This document shows positions 28,531 to 38,112 of a DNA stretch of 61,210 nt, one piece after another. The stretch is taken from positions 1 to 61,210 of the forward strand of contig JAKORL010000226.1 in assembly GCA_029777855.1 (NCBI GenBank). Reading direction: 5' to 3'. Each line of letters begins with the position of its first letter. Within the stretch, counting starts at the first letter, position 1. The position numbers were made by a program, and so were the translations under genes. Source of the stretch: Pseudomonadota bacterium. GTDB taxonomy: Bacteria; Pseudomonadota; Gammaproteobacteria; JAIEPX01. Under the pieces are notes generated by a model. That model was not told the origin of the DNA, did not search any database, and saw only the letters and a list, made by a program, of their open reading frames with translations.

Positions 28531-30474
28531 CTATTTACTTTGTGAGAGAGGAATTGAACCGCTTTGTTGTGAGCTTTGTGTAGAATGATAGTCGGCTTCT
28601 GGAATTGGATGGTTATAATACCTGAAATTATTCAGTACGGATACATCATTTCCTAAAAGTGTAATAACATTTCTTATATAATATAAGCATCCTAACAACG
28701 GCAGTTGTTCAGATGCGGGTCTTACCACGGATGCAAAAAATTCAGCCATCTCTTTAGCTTCGTTGAGATCCTCAACTGGAGCAGTACCAAAAAACGGCAG
28801 TGATTTAGATTTTTTTCTCATCTGGGGTGATAAATCTTTTTGACCGTCTTGATTTTGTATTTCTACAGCATACTGCACGAGTCGACAAGCGGCTTTAATT
28901 AAGTATTCCTTGTGTTTATCAGAATCACGCGTTCGTTGATATTTGTGGGAAAGTGCCTCTAATTTTAGGGTTAATAATCCCTGGTCTTCCTGGGGTTGTT
29001 GAAAAAAGGAAACGCTCATTGACATCGTTTGTTGGGATCCTGAGACTTCAGAGGGTTGTTGCTCGCTTGAAAGCGCGTTGAAAAATTCAAAAATCGATAA
29101 AATCGGATTATCGTTATCCCAGATTAATTTTCCTTCTTGGCAACATCCATGAATCATGTCCGAATAGTGTTGGTATTCATCAGAGAATCTCTGTAAGAAA
29201 GTGGCATAAGGGCCAAGTTCAAATGTGGCCTGTTTTTCTAAATCTTTTTCTGCTACTTCTTTTAGAGTGGCTTTCATAGCGGCATTTGCAAATTGAACAC
29301 CAATACCCACTGGCACAGCTGCATCGATGAATTTAATTTGACGCATTAAAGTGTCGTTATCTGGTGAAAGCCGACGACCAGCGACATCACATTTTCCTAA
29401 AAACAAAGAAGCGTTCTTATCTTGTTTAGTATCTTTGGGATTATTTTTTTCTGCTTGTAGGTAAATACAGCTTACATCAGAGATAGGTATTTTCGTAATA
29501 AGATTTTTACATACGCATGCGAGTATTTTTTTTCCAGTATCTAATAACATGTTGAGAGGGCCCGGATACATCATTGCGGCGCTTCTTACTTCGCCAGGTA
29601 CCGGAGACGGCAGTATTTTGCAATGGATCATGATATCTTCGATAATGACGTAGGCTAGGTCATTAACCTTGACGTCGGATGCCCAATTAACAAAAGCATC
29701 TTTTTGATAAAGAGTTTCAATTTCAGTTGGAAATTTTTTACCCTCGGGTTTTCTTTCATTAATTGCTTGTGCCCCTAATTTAAAACAATGTTCAAGTCTG
29801 TTGATGATGTCCGTTATCGTAGGGTCATTATAATGACGTTTGAGTGAGGACCAGCGAATAGTCTGTGATCTCCTCATTCTCAGCGAGACGTCAACATCTT
29901 TATTTTCGGTATTTAGATTTTTGGATAGTAGGGAGTAATAATTTTTCTCTAATGCACGACCTTTCTCTACGAATTCACTTTCATGATTAATCAGCCGTCT
30001 GTCTTGTAAAAGGGTATTGCATTGTCCGTATGGAGTAAAAAGGTCGATTTCAACAGGATCGATCTTATTTAATGCTTGTGTCACATCTGCTACCACAACG
30101 CAAATATTCCATTTAATTTTGGTTTTTTTTGGCGACACAGTGTTTCTGGTTATTTGATCCTGAAGCCAAGATTCATAGCTATATTGCAAATTTTGTAGGC
30201 AGGCTACTTGTGAAGCAGCTGATATGTCTTCGTGATAGGGTTGACCAACGCTTAGCGGGACATAAATTGTGATGGGAGTATGGCAGACGTTGAAAAATTT
30301 TTTAAGATCGCCGGAATGAATAAAATACTCTGGTGATTCATGATTTGGTTTCTGAGGCTGATTTTTTGATGGAGTTAATCGATTTGATTTTACATGCCTT
30401 ACCATATTAATGAGTAAACCCGCAAACTTAATACATAATTCTAATTCGGGCATTTCATCGTGTATTAATTTCAT
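28531..30474 (-). CDS. Unknown large protein paired with the F-box gene
   Basis: I do not recognise this 647-residue protein. The ATG at 30474 is preferred because AAGGA lies 7 nt upstream; an in-frame ATG at 30507 has no ribosome site. It is soluble in appearance, with no signal peptide or membrane segment, and has low-complexity Gln/Ser stretches (about 480-505 and the last 20 residues, rich in S, Q). It is the second gene of a minus-strand pair, about 70 nt after the F-box gene. Its place beside ankyrin and F-box proteins suggests a host-directed role, but that is context only. Confidence 0.65.
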   Translation of the reverse strand: MKLIHDEMPELELCIKFAGLLINMVRHVKSNRLTPSKNQPQKPNHESPEYFIHSGDLKKFFNVCHTPITIYVPLSVGQPYHEDISAASQVACLQNLQYSYESWLQDQITRNTVSPKKTKIKWNICVVVADVTQALNKIDPVEIDLFTPYGQCNTLLQDRRLINHESEFVEKGRALEKNYYSLLSKNLNTENKDVDVSLRMRRSQTIRWSSLKRHYNDPTITDIINRLEHCFKLGAQAINERKPEGKKFPTEIETLYQKDAFVNWASDVKVNDLAYVIIEDIMIHCKILPSPVPGEVRSAAMMYPGPLNMLLDTGKKILACVCKNLITKIPISDVSCIYLQAEKNNPKDTKQDKNASLFLGKCDVAGRRLSPDNDTLMRQIKFIDAAVPVGIGVQFANAAMKATLKEVAEKDLEKQATFELGPYATFLQRFSDEYQHYSDMIHGCCQEGKLIWDNDNPILSIFEFFNALSSEQQPSEVSGSQQTMSMSVSFFQQPQEDQGLLTLKLEALSHKYQRTRDSDKHKEYLIKAACRLVQYAVEIQNQDGQKDLSPQMRKKSKSLPFFGTAPVEDLNEAKEMAEFFASVVRPASEQLPLLGCLYYIRNVITLLGNDVSVLNNFRYYNHPIPEADYHSTQSSQQSGSIPLSQSK

Positions 30475-30544
30475 CAGAAAATCCTTTTCTTGCAGTAATG
30501 TAGTCAATAATACAAGAATATAAGGTAGATTGGAAACAAAAACA

Positions 30545-31114
30545 TTATTTAAGAGATGCTTTATAGATTGGGATTAGCACTTCACTCTCTTCATTATCGA
30601 GGGTTAGCCTGTGTTCTTTCGAGGTATTTAAGGCGGATTTAGCTTTTTTGGCTTTTCTTTGATCTGATTCTCGTTCGCTCCGACATTCTGATTTGATTCG
30701 TAAATACGTGTTTCTGACACCATTTCGTCGGGTAATGGATTCGCCGACGCTGCTGGATCCGTACCAAACTCGTCTGACTTGTTTTTTATGCTCATGTTGC
30801 GGTGCTGGAAATAAATGTGAAAGAAGGATCATTTGTTGCGCTAAATCAGATAAATGTTTTGCTTGTAGTAGTGGAAGTAAGGGTAATTTATCGCAATAAG
30901 ATTTTTTAAAATGTTTGTCGATTTTTTTGCATTTGTAGCCATCGTAAAAACTGAATGAATGATAATCACGGATAAAGATAGGGCGCCATACATTATCATG
31001 TTGACTCAGCGCTTTGTTGAGTCTATCAGTTTGAGCGAGTCGACCTAAATCCTGTATTGTCAAAAAAGTTAAGATGTAGAAGTAAATATTTTTGTCGAGA
31101 TCTTTGAGCTGCAT
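30545..31114 (-). CDS. F-box domain protein
   Basis: This is a 189-residue protein with an N-terminal F-box at residues 3-50: LDKNIYFYILTFLTIQDLGRL followed by the buried-tryptophan segment DNVWRPIFIRDY. F-box proteins recruit targets to host SCF ubiquitin ligases through SKP1, a known trick of Legionella effectors such as AnkB. No substrate-binding repeat is present. The rest is basic and low in complexity and ends with a Glu-rich NEESEV segment near the C-terminus. An AAGGGG ribosome site precedes the start. It is the first gene of a pair with the unknown 647-residue protein. Confidence 0.72.
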   Translation of the reverse strand: MQLKDLDKNIYFYILTFLTIQDLGRLAQTDRLNKALSQHDNVWRPIFIRDYHSFSFYDGYKCKKIDKHFKKSYCDKLPLLPLLQAKHLSDLAQQMILLSHLFPAPQHEHKKQVRRVWYGSSSVGESITRRNGVRNTYLRIKSECRSERESDQRKAKKAKSALNTSKEHRLTLDNEESEVLIPIYKASLK

Positions 31115-31268
31115 AAAATTTTCACCCCTTGTGAAGTGCTAGATCGAACATTAAATAGATGATTCGCCAAAATGTAGAATTTTAGATTAGCTCATTCGAG
31201 CTGTGGGCAACAGGGTAATAGTTTCCTAAGACTTCTCTTACTGCTGTCGAGGGATATCGAGTACAAGG

Positions 31269-32636
31269 TTAACATTCAGGTACGTTGACGGCCAAACCAC
31301 CTTTGGCCGTTTCTTTATAGATGCTCAGCATATCTTTGCCGGTTTGCTTCATCGTGGCGATAACTTTGTCCAGTGATACTAAATTAGGCCCAGTTTCGGC
31401 AAGTGCAAGCCCGGACGCATTGATTGCTTTAACAGCACCCATCGCATTTCTTTCTATGCAAGGAATTTGAACTAGTCCGTTGACAGGATCGCAGGTGAGA
31501 CCCAAATTATGTTCCATAGCGATTTCAGCCGCATTTTCAACTTGAATGACAGTACCACCACGGACTGCTGTTAATGCCGCAGCGGCCATCGAACATGCCA
31601 CGCCGACTTCACCCTGACAGCCCACTTCTGCACCTGAAATTGATGCGCGTTTCTTATATAAAATGGCAATTGCGCCTGCTGTGAGTAAAAAATCAATGAT
31701 TTTATTTTCAGTGACATCTTCAAAAAAAGTCCGATAATATTCTAATACAGCGGGAATAATTCCTGCTGCACCGTTAGTTGGTGCAGTAACAATTCGGCCA
31801 CCCGCTGCATTTTCCTCATTAACTGCCATTGCATAAACATTAATCCAATTCATCATTTCGGGGTGGTGATGATGAGGTTTTCCAATGTTTAATAATCGAT
31901 CAAAAAGATCGGCCGCTCGACGTTTTACATTGAGCCCACCTGGTAAAATACCTCGTGTTTGACAGCCTTTTTGAATGCAGCTTCGCATGATCTCTGCAAT
32001 CAATAATAATTGTTTACGAATTTCATTTTCGCTACGCCACATAGATTCGTTAATCATCATTAATTCTGCAACCGTGATGTTTTCTTTCTGGCAATTGTTC
32101 AATAATTCAGCACCTGTATCAAAGGAATAAGGTGATTTTTTGTTGGTTGTTGGTTCATGGTCAAATTCGTCATCTGTCACAATAAAGCCGCCACCGACAG
32201 AATAATAAATTTCACGTTGTATGATCGAGCTATTTTGATCATTTGCTGTAAATCGTAAACCATTAGGATGTTTTGGAAGTGGGTCGTCATGAAAAAGTAA
32301 ATCAGTATTTTTTGAGAATGTAATTTTTTTTGTATTATTTAAATTAAGAATTTCCTCGTTACAAATTGTGAGAAAACGAGGCACGATATCATTTGGATCA
32401 ACTTGATCGGGCGAATGTCCTTCTAAGCCAAGTAAAACCGCTTTGTCAGTTCCATGACCCTCCCCAGTGAGTGCTAAAGACCCAAAGAGTTCGATTTGAA
32501 TGGAGCTTACTTCTTGTAGTTTATTATCAATAGCCAGTTTTTTAACGAAAGCATTGGCGGCCGACATGGGGCCAACTGTGTGGGAGCTAGAAGGGCCAAT
32601 CCCAACAGAAAATAAATCAAATACACTGATATCCAT
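31269..32636 (-). CDS. sdaA: L-serine dehydratase, iron-sulfur type
   Basis: The protein has 455 residues from the ATG at 32636 (E. coli SdaA 454), with GAGG just upstream. It turns L-serine into pyruvate and ammonia using an oxygen-sensitive 4Fe-4S cluster. The N-terminus [24 protein letters not shown] and the cluster region [14 protein letters not shown] and [17 protein letters not shown] are typical of the single-chain enzyme. Serine catabolism fits an intracellular bacterium living on amino acids. It is divergent from the uridine phosphorylase gene. Confidence 0.95.
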   Translation of the reverse strand: MDISVFDLFSVGIGPSSSHTVGPMSAANAFVKKLAIDNKLQEVSSIQIELFGSLALTGEGHGTDKAVLLGLEGHSPDQVDPNDIVPRFLTICNEEILNLNNTKKITFSKNTDLLFHDDPLPKHPNGLRFTANDQNSSIIQREIYYSVGGGFIVTDDEFDHEPTTNKKSPYSFDTGAELLNNCQKENITVAELMMINESMWRSENEIRKQLLLIAEIMRSCIQKGCQTRGILPGGLNVKRRAADLFDRLLNIGKPHHHHPEMMNWINVYAMAVNEENAAGGRIVTAPTNGAAGIIPAVLEYYRTFFEDVTENKIIDFLLTAGAIAILYKKRASISGAEVGCQGEVGVACSMAAAALTAVRGGTVIQVENAAEIAMEHNLGLTCDPVNGLVQIPCIERNAMGAVKAINASGLALAETGPNLVSLDKVIATMKQTGKDMLSIYKETAKGGLAVNVPEC

Positions 32637-32773
32637 CAACTTGCCTCGATACTCAATATTATGTGGAAGATAATATGAGGGGAAGGGGGTGGGGTCAAGC
32701 TTTGATGGCACCCTTCCATTGGAACCTTCGGTATTTTGTGCTAACGTGGACTGAAATTTTTGGAGAATATATT

Positions 32774-33649
32774 ATGCGCATTTCTGAATCCGAGCTCATT
32801 CTAAACAAGGATGGTAGTATCTATCATTTAAACTTATTACCGGAAGATTTGGCTGATTGTATTATTCTTGTGGGTGATCCTGACAGAGTCCCTCTGGTAT
32901 CGAAATATTTTGATCGCATTGAAGTTCGAAAACAAAAGCGTGAGCTCGTGACTCACACCGGCTACGTAGGCAGCAAACGCATCAGCGTTCTTTCCAGCGG
33001 TATGGGCGTGGGTGGTGTTGATATCGCCGTGAACGAGTTAGATGCACTGGCCAATATTGATTTTAAAACCCGTACTGTTAAGCCAGATATCAAAAGCCTT
33101 CAAATTGTTCGTCTTGGCACTTGTGGTTCACTTCAAAAACACACTCCCATTGATAGTATTGTTGTATCAGAGCGGGCCTTGGGATTGGATGGATTGGCAA
33201 ATTTTTATGATATCAACTACAACAATGAAGAAACAAATCTCAGGCAGACTATTATCGATAAGTTTGAAGGCCACCCCGCCATTCAACAGTGTTACGTCGT
33301 TGATGGTGACACTGCATTAACAACATTATTCAGAGGAACCGAAGCGGTTATTGGAACCACAGTCACCACGGGTGGTTTCTACGGAGCGCAAGGTCGTATA
33401 TTACGAGGTCAGCTTAAAATAAAGGATTTTGTCGAAAAGCTACAGCAACTCAATATGACAAATTTTGAAATGGAAACCTCGGCCATTTTTGCCTTAGCAA
33501 AAATATTGGGGCATCAAGCATCTTCAGCCTGCGTCGTTGTTGCCAATCGTGCAGCACAAGAATATAGCAAAAACCCAGAAGCATCCGTGGATAAAACGAT
33601 TCGTTTCTTACTGGAAAAACTGAGCAATAAGACAGTGGCAGAAGCTTGA
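32774..33649 (+). CDS. udp: Uridine phosphorylase-like nucleoside phosphorylase
   Basis: The protein has 291 residues from the ATG at 32774, with GGAG 8 nt upstream; an in-frame ATG at 32663 overlaps the divergent serine dehydratase and is unlikely. It belongs to the PNP/UDP phosphorylase family 1: ILVGDPDRV near the N-terminus binds phosphate, RLGTCGSL is the base-site strand, and NFEMETSAIFALA carries the ribose-binding Met-Glu. It should cleave uridine with phosphate to uracil and ribose-1-phosphate; other nucleosides are possible. Confidence 0.88.
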   Translation: MRISESELILNKDGSIYHLNLLPEDLADCIILVGDPDRVPLVSKYFDRIEVRKQKRELVTHTGYVGSKRISVLSSGMGVGGVDIAVNELDALANIDFKTRTVKPDIKSLQIVRLGTCGSLQKHTPIDSIVVSERALGLDGLANFYDINYNNEETNLRQTIIDKFEGHPAIQQCYVVDGDTALTTLFRGTEAVIGTTVTTGGFYGAQGRILRGQLKIKDFVEKLQQLNMTNFEMETSAIFALAKILGHQASSACVVVANRAAQEYSKNPEASVDKTIRFLLEKLSNKTVAEA

Positions 33650-33809
33650 AATATCAATTGCGAATTATAATCGATATTCTCATTAAGAAAGTATAGATGG
33701 GCAAGCCTTGAGATGTTTATTCACATTCAATGATCTTGAGATCATCTCATAAATTTCACGTAGCGGTTATATTTTGTTATACAAAAAACCCTGTGAAGGG
33801 GTTATTACG

Positions 33810-33879
33810 CACTCAAATTATCATTATTTATCGATTTTATCATAATTTGAGTGTATAATACACCTACAGGAGGTGTATT
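33810..33879 (+). promoter_or_regulatory. Promoter, operator palindrome and RBS-masking hairpin before abiEi
   Basis: A 12-bp inverted repeat (CACTCAAATTAT at 33810-33821 with its complement at 33842-33853) directly abuts a TATAAT -10 box at 33854-33859. A second stem, ATACACCT/AGGTGTAT (33858-33865 with 33871-33878), covers part of the AGGAGG ribosome site at 33867-33872. AbiEi antitoxins repress their own operons at inverted repeats, so the first palindrome is a likely operator, and the second may limit translation. Confidence 0.65.
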
Positions 33880-34728
33880 TTGCACACAAAATATAATTTA
33901 TCTAAAACTCTAGGGCCATTAGCTGCCCGATTACTTGTGACACTATACAGTCACAATCGCCTGGTATTTCATTTTAGGGATGCGGAAGAAATTTTAGCTA
34001 ACCGCGCACCCGCCACTAAGGCACTGTCTCAGTTAATACGTCATGGCGTAGTGACTCGACTAAAACCAGGTGTATTTCGTATCGTTCCTTTCGAGTTAGG
34101 TTTTGAGAGTGAGTATCTTGGGAACCCCTATGTTGTTGGACGCGAATTAGTGTCAGCTGGTCATAAAAAAACTGAGGCAACTTATTATCTGTCATATGGC
34201 TCGGCCTTCGATCTACATCAAATGGTGACGCAGCCACAATTTGTGATTTATGTAAGCTCACCAAAAATGATCCGTTCTCGCACAATACAAGGAACTGAAT
34301 TTCGTTTTGTACGTTGCAAAGAAAATGATGTTTTTGGAATTACAGAAATGTGGATTGATAAAAATGAGAAAGTTCGTGTGAGCGATTTAGAGCGTACCTT
34401 AATAGATGGTCTAAAAGAACCTAGCTATTCTGGTGGCTTTTCAGAAGTAGCAAAAGCTTTTTTGATCAAACGCCAAACCATTGATCCGCAAAAGCTAATC
34501 GATTATGCCATTAAGCTGGATGTGGGAGCAGTTACCAGAAGACTCGGATTTCTCATGGAACTATATAAAATTGGTTCGCGAATTCACTGGGAATTTCTGC
34601 AAACAAAACTTACCAACACTTATCAATTGCTAGACCCAGAACTTCCTTCACAAGGCCCCTATATTGCAAAATGGCGATTAAAGGTAAATATTACACAAGA
34701 AGAACTATTAGCATTAGGAGAAACTTAA
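33880..34728 (+). CDS. abiEi: AbiEi-type antitoxin / transcriptional regulator, orphan
   Basis: This 282-residue protein starts with TTG, 7 nt after AGGAGG. The N-terminal winged helix (residues about 10-65, TKALSQLIRHGVVTRLKPGVFRI) and the C-terminal domain with TYYLSYGSAFDLHQM and VSDLERTLIDGL are typical of the AbiEi antitoxins of type IV systems. These repress the operon and counter an AbiEii nucleotidyltransferase toxin. Here only a 40-codon partner-like start follows, so the antitoxin has lost its toxin. Confidence 0.82.
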   Translation: MHTKYNLSKTLGPLAARLLVTLYSHNRLVFHFRDAEEILANRAPATKALSQLIRHGVVTRLKPGVFRIVPFELGFESEYLGNPYVVGRELVSAGHKKTEATYYLSYGSAFDLHQMVTQPQFVIYVSSPKMIRSRTIQGTEFRFVRCKENDVFGITEMWIDKNEKVRVSDLERTLIDGLKEPSYSGGFSEVAKAFLIKRQTIDPQKLIDYAIKLDVGAVTRRLGFLMELYKIGSRIHWEFLQTKLTNTYQLLDPELPSQGPYIAKWRLKVNITQEELLALGET

Positions 34729-34730
34729 TC

Positions 34731-34853
34731 ATGATACTTCAAAGTCAAATTTCGAAATTATCTAATCGTTTACTGAAAGAAAATGGTGGTAGACGCATCC
34801 CTATGAACGGTTATGTTTCATACGAATTTATAGAGCTCCCAAAATCGGCGTGA
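34731..34853 (+). pseudogene. Truncated start of an AbiEii-like toxin
   Basis: A 40-codon frame begins 2 nt after the abiEi stop, with AGGAG upstream. Residues such as ISKLSNRLLKENGGRRIPMNGY resemble the N-terminal helix of AbiEii toxins, which are normally about 280-300 residues. The frame then stops, and no GGT or RFSxDxDF motif follows. I read it as a deleted toxin gene; a genuine small protein is less likely. Confidence 0.5.
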
Positions 34854-35281
34854 GAATCCGACTGTCTTTCCGAAAATGGCTCACTCGGCTCCGCCTCGCT
34901 GCGCTTTACTTTTCTCCAAGAAAGATCGAATTCTTCGCCTACACGACTCAGGATAATGAAATTTTATTGCCACGAAAATATCTAATGAGCCATGCATGTT
35001 TTTTTAGGAATACATTCCAGAGTTAAATAACGCTAGAAATTCAACTGCAACGAAGGTAATATTTCATATTAAGCGGAATTCTTCATCCGGAACCAAATTT
35101 ATCAGAAGTAGATTTCCAAACTGAAGAATGGTACCAGATTCTAAAAAAACAAACAGATAGTTTGGTGCGTTCAACAGCAACATCCATAGGTCTGTTAATT
35201 GTAATTCTATATCGTGATGCTAAATGTAAAACGAAGACCCAAATTAATTGGTAATTAATAATGTTTTGATTTTATTTTCCT
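34854..35281. other. Gene-poor stretch with a decayed coding fragment
   Basis: No intact gene is seen. A plus-strand open stretch of about 65 codons at 35060-35254 (HPEPNLSEVDFQTEEWYQILKK then GLLIVILYRDAK) has protein-like composition but no start or ribosome site. It looks like the end of a lost gene of unknown family. Confidence 0.4.
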
Positions 35282-35671
35282 CTAAGTCTTCTTGAGATAG
35301 TTTTGCTTCGTAATTACTTTTTTTCCAGTTCGGCCCTCAAAATCTTTTCTATTATTATCGGCAGCTTGACCACCGTAACGTGGGACAACTCTAATCCCGG
35401 TACATCCTGTATTAGCACAGTCTGCACGGTAACCTTTCCCATCCGAGGACTCCAACTTCAGTTGTCGACAAAATGTCGACAACTCGGCCCCATCAGCATT
35501 TCTTACACGAACCTTCATTTTGTGCCAATAATCTCTAGCATCAGCGCTATCCGTTAATGCTTTAACGATATCTATAACTGAAAACCACCATTTACCTTCA
35601 TGTAAGGTTCTGCGAATATTACGATTATTGAAAACAACAGTGTGTTCCTCTGATGGTACTGTATTGCCCAT
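35282..35671 (-). pseudogene. Bro-N family phage protein with internal deletion
   Basis: The 129-codon frame starts after AAGGAGG. Residues 1-90 are a Bro-N (BRO/antirepressor) domain: VVFNNRNIRRTLHEGKWWFS, VIDIVKALTDS, DYWHKMKVR and the GKGYRADCANT strand. The last 35 residues (YGGQAADNNRKDFEGRTGKKVITKQNYL) match the far C-terminus of the usual 270-290-residue proteins. The roughly 150 residues between are missing, and the junction is short and odd (GCTGIRVVP). It is a prophage or plasmid remnant and probably not functional. Confidence 0.7.
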
Positions 35672-36102
35672 AATTAAACCTCCTTCGTGAGGACTTTAAG
35701 TATTCATCTTCTAATCGACTTACTGCAGCTATTAGAACAATTAGCTTATAACAGCGCAAGCCCGTATTTTTCAATACTTACTCGTTCTCCTAGAGAGAGA
35801 TAAACCTTCTTATTCATTTGCTTTTCTGAGAAATCAGCCTGAATGAGATTTCCTTAGCAAAATTATTAGAATTCTTAAAGACACCAACCAAAATACTAGA
35901 CCAGATTGCCGCCGACCAACGTGCTCTCACACCATCAGTTGACCCAGATTCGTCAAGCATTCAATTTTATCTTTGATTTTTACTAAGAAACACAACACTT
36001 TTTTTTACGGCTTAAAATTCAAGACGCGTAAGCTTAGGAGAAAATGTTAGAATTTCTTAACTATATAGTTGGTTATTAATTTTTTAGAGTATCAATAAAT
36101 GG
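35672..36102. other. Gene-poor stretch with a second decayed fragment
   Basis: A plus-strand open stretch at 35830-35976 encodes about 48 residues (NEISLAKLLEFLKTPTKILDQI, then a TPSVDPDSS tail) without start or ribosome site. Its last bases (CAATTTTATCTTTGATTTTT) recur at about 45233-45252. I see no other element. Confidence 0.4.
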
Positions 36103-36669
36103 TTATTCATAACACATAATATAATCAACGCCAAGCCAAAATCCAATAGGATCAAGCTCAACGATCCATTCTTTGTTTTCTTTTAAGCCTCTCAACTCTA
36201 TCTTAATGTTTTTCAATTCATTACTATTAGGATTAGGAAGATATAAAGGCGCAAATTCACCCGCGTGAATTATTTTATTGCAGGCTTCGATAATAGTGTT
36301 TAATTTTTCTTGTCGATAACCCTCTTTAAAAATTAATATTGATTGGCTAGAGATCTTCTGTTCAAAATCATCCAAGTATTTTTTATAGTTATCTCTAGTA
36401 TAAATTCTTGTATAATGATCATTAAATACTCTAACTTTAATGGCGATCTCTATTAAAAGCTCAGATAGACGCTCTATCATGTAGGACTGATAATTGTCAG
36501 CTATCAAACTATAATGATTTTTTAAAGTCAAATGAAGATACTCAATATCTGAAGAGCTTTGATTTTTTAAGGTTATTACCAAATTGTGAAGTTCAAAACA
36601 TCTGCTTCTAATTGTGTCTGTACTCACATGATGTATGTTGCCAGTACAACTGATATGAAAATTTCCCAT
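36103..36669 (-). CDS. Unknown 188-residue protein
   Basis: I do not recognise the family. The ATG at 36669 follows AGGAGG at a good distance; an in-frame start at 36732 would add a hydrophobic stretch but has no ribosome site. The protein is probably soluble and mixed alpha/beta, with a helical middle (about 30-110) and a C-terminal part with WIVELDPIGFWLG. It lies downstream of a hipBA plus nuclease-like operon on the same strand, but 300 nt away, so a link is uncertain. Confidence 0.55.
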   Translation of the reverse strand: MGNFHISCTGNIHHVSTDTIRSRCFELHNLVITLKNQSSSDIEYLHLTLKNHYSLIADNYQSYMIERLSELLIEIAIKVRVFNDHYTRIYTRDNYKKYLDDFEQKISSQSILIFKEGYRQEKLNTIIEACNKIIHAGEFAPLYLPNPNSNELKNIKIELRGLKENKEWIVELDPIGFWLGVDYIMCYE

Positions 36670-36972
36670 AAACCACCTCCTGTCGTCTTTGCTATAATAG
36701 TAGATTAATAGTGTTAGAATGAAAAGTACCACATGGAGATAAGAGGGTACTGAAATTTATAGTATATTTAGTATTTAGGGAAAAAGACGAAAAAATAGAG
36801 TGAGCGCTCAAACTCTTAGTTGACTATGATGTTTCTAATTCAGACACGCAGAAATAGTCAAATGGTCTAAGGCAAACAATATTAGTATTTTCTTAAAATT
36901 TGGTTACAATAATAATTCAAAACCGATCACTGTGAGTCATGCGTATAAATAAATTCAATTTAACTTGGTAAA
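36670..36972. other. Intergenic stretch, no gene seen
   Basis: About 300 nt of AT-rich sequence between two minus-strand genes. It must hold the promoter of the 188-residue gene. No palindrome or small gene stood out. Confidence 0.35.
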
Positions 36973-38055
36973 TTACTTTAGAGGAAATTTAATTTTCGAA
37001 GTATCAAGATCAAAAAAACCAGAGCCATTATAAGAAGGGGCTTTATTATAAGGCCAGATTTTATCACATTGAAAGATATTCATTATTTTTTCCTGGAAAT
37101 TTTGAATATTTCCAACGACTTGTTCATTCATACATAAGACTTTCCAATAGTCAGCTCCTAATTCTGGTTCTTTGCGTTGTAGAACAATGATAGCAGTGAT
37201 TTTCTTTTTTATTTCAGTAATATGAAAAAATCCATCACCCGCTCTTGTCCATTTATTCAATAGGGGTAAATCATGCTCAGTACCAAACATTGCCTCAGTA
37301 ATATCGATATCATCGAAGGTGGTTGGCAATTCAATTGCTATCAAATTTATTACATTTTCAGATGATTCCCATTTGAATGCTTCAGCAGCGTTCATTAGTG
37401 AATTTAATAATTGATTTTTGCTCTTATTTGTTTCATTGATAGCATCAATATCACTTCCAAAATCCAATGATAGATTCTGTAATTGATTATTTTCTGGTGT
37501 TTGAAAAATAATATCTATATAAGAATCTGAATTAGGTGCATGATAGGTGTATTTTTTGTTATCAGTCCCAGATTTGGCTTTTTCTTCGATGAAGTTAACG
37601 ATATCTTTAAGATTGATGTCCAGACTTTCGCTAAATGATAATGAGTATCTTCTATTGATTTTAATAGAATCTGTTTTGATTTTTATTGCTTTAATTAGCT
37701 TTATTAGTCGATTATCTCGTTCTAAAGACTTTGCAGATTTAATTTGTACATAAATGATAGTGTCAGAAATCTTTATTTTAAGATCTGGTGGTTCTTGATA
37801 TGTTTTTGGTTCGTATTCTAAGGAATATTTAGATCGTTCTTTTAAATTTCTGATGATGTTGTCCGCTAAATATATTTCAAATAGTGTGGATAAAAAATTA
37901 TTTCTTTTTTTTTGTTTGTATAATCGTTTTGGCAATTGATCTAAGCCCTCAAGTATTATTGTTTGAATGTTTTGATGAATTTTATCGATATCTTCATTGT
38001 TAAATTTTAATTTTAGTTCTGTAAGAAGTGTGTTTAGAAAATTTTTATCTTTCAT
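36973..38055 (-). CDS. PD-(D/E)xK-like nuclease candidate behind hipBA
   Basis: This is a 360-residue protein. The N-terminal part has a restriction-endonuclease-like pattern: E60 in a helix (LFEIYLADNI), PPDLKI with D91, then IIYVQIKSAK with Q104-x-K106. This fits the PD-x(n)-(D/E/Q)xK core. The C-terminal half is mixed and has no motif I know. GAGAGGA precedes the ATG. The gene is third in a minus-strand series hipB-hipA-this gene, 57 nt after hipA, so co-expression is likely. It could be a defence nuclease or a DNA-binding partner. Family unassigned; nuclease activity is inferred from the motif. Confidence 0.6.
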   Translation of the reverse strand: MKDKNFLNTLLTELKLKFNNEDIDKIHQNIQTIILEGLDQLPKRLYKQKKRNNFLSTLFEIYLADNIIRNLKERSKYSLEYEPKTYQEPPDLKIKISDTIIYVQIKSAKSLERDNRLIKLIKAIKIKTDSIKINRRYSLSFSESLDINLKDIVNFIEEKAKSGTDNKKYTYHAPNSDSYIDIIFQTPENNQLQNLSLDFGSDIDAINETNKSKNQLLNSLMNAAEAFKWESSENVINLIAIELPTTFDDIDITEAMFGTEHDLPLLNKWTRAGDGFFHITEIKKKITAIIVLQRKEPELGADYWKVLCMNEQVVGNIQNFQEKIMNIFQCDKIWPYNKAPSYNGSGFFDLDTSKIKFPLK

Positions 38056-38112
38056 AGAATTTTCCTCTCATAAATATATATGGAATAGTTCAATATTATG
38101 GTTTCGTTGGCT

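Noticed and set aside
32663..32773. N-terminal extension of uridine phosphorylase
   Set aside because: It runs through the divergent promoter region and has no family similarity; the ATG at 32774 has its own GGAG.
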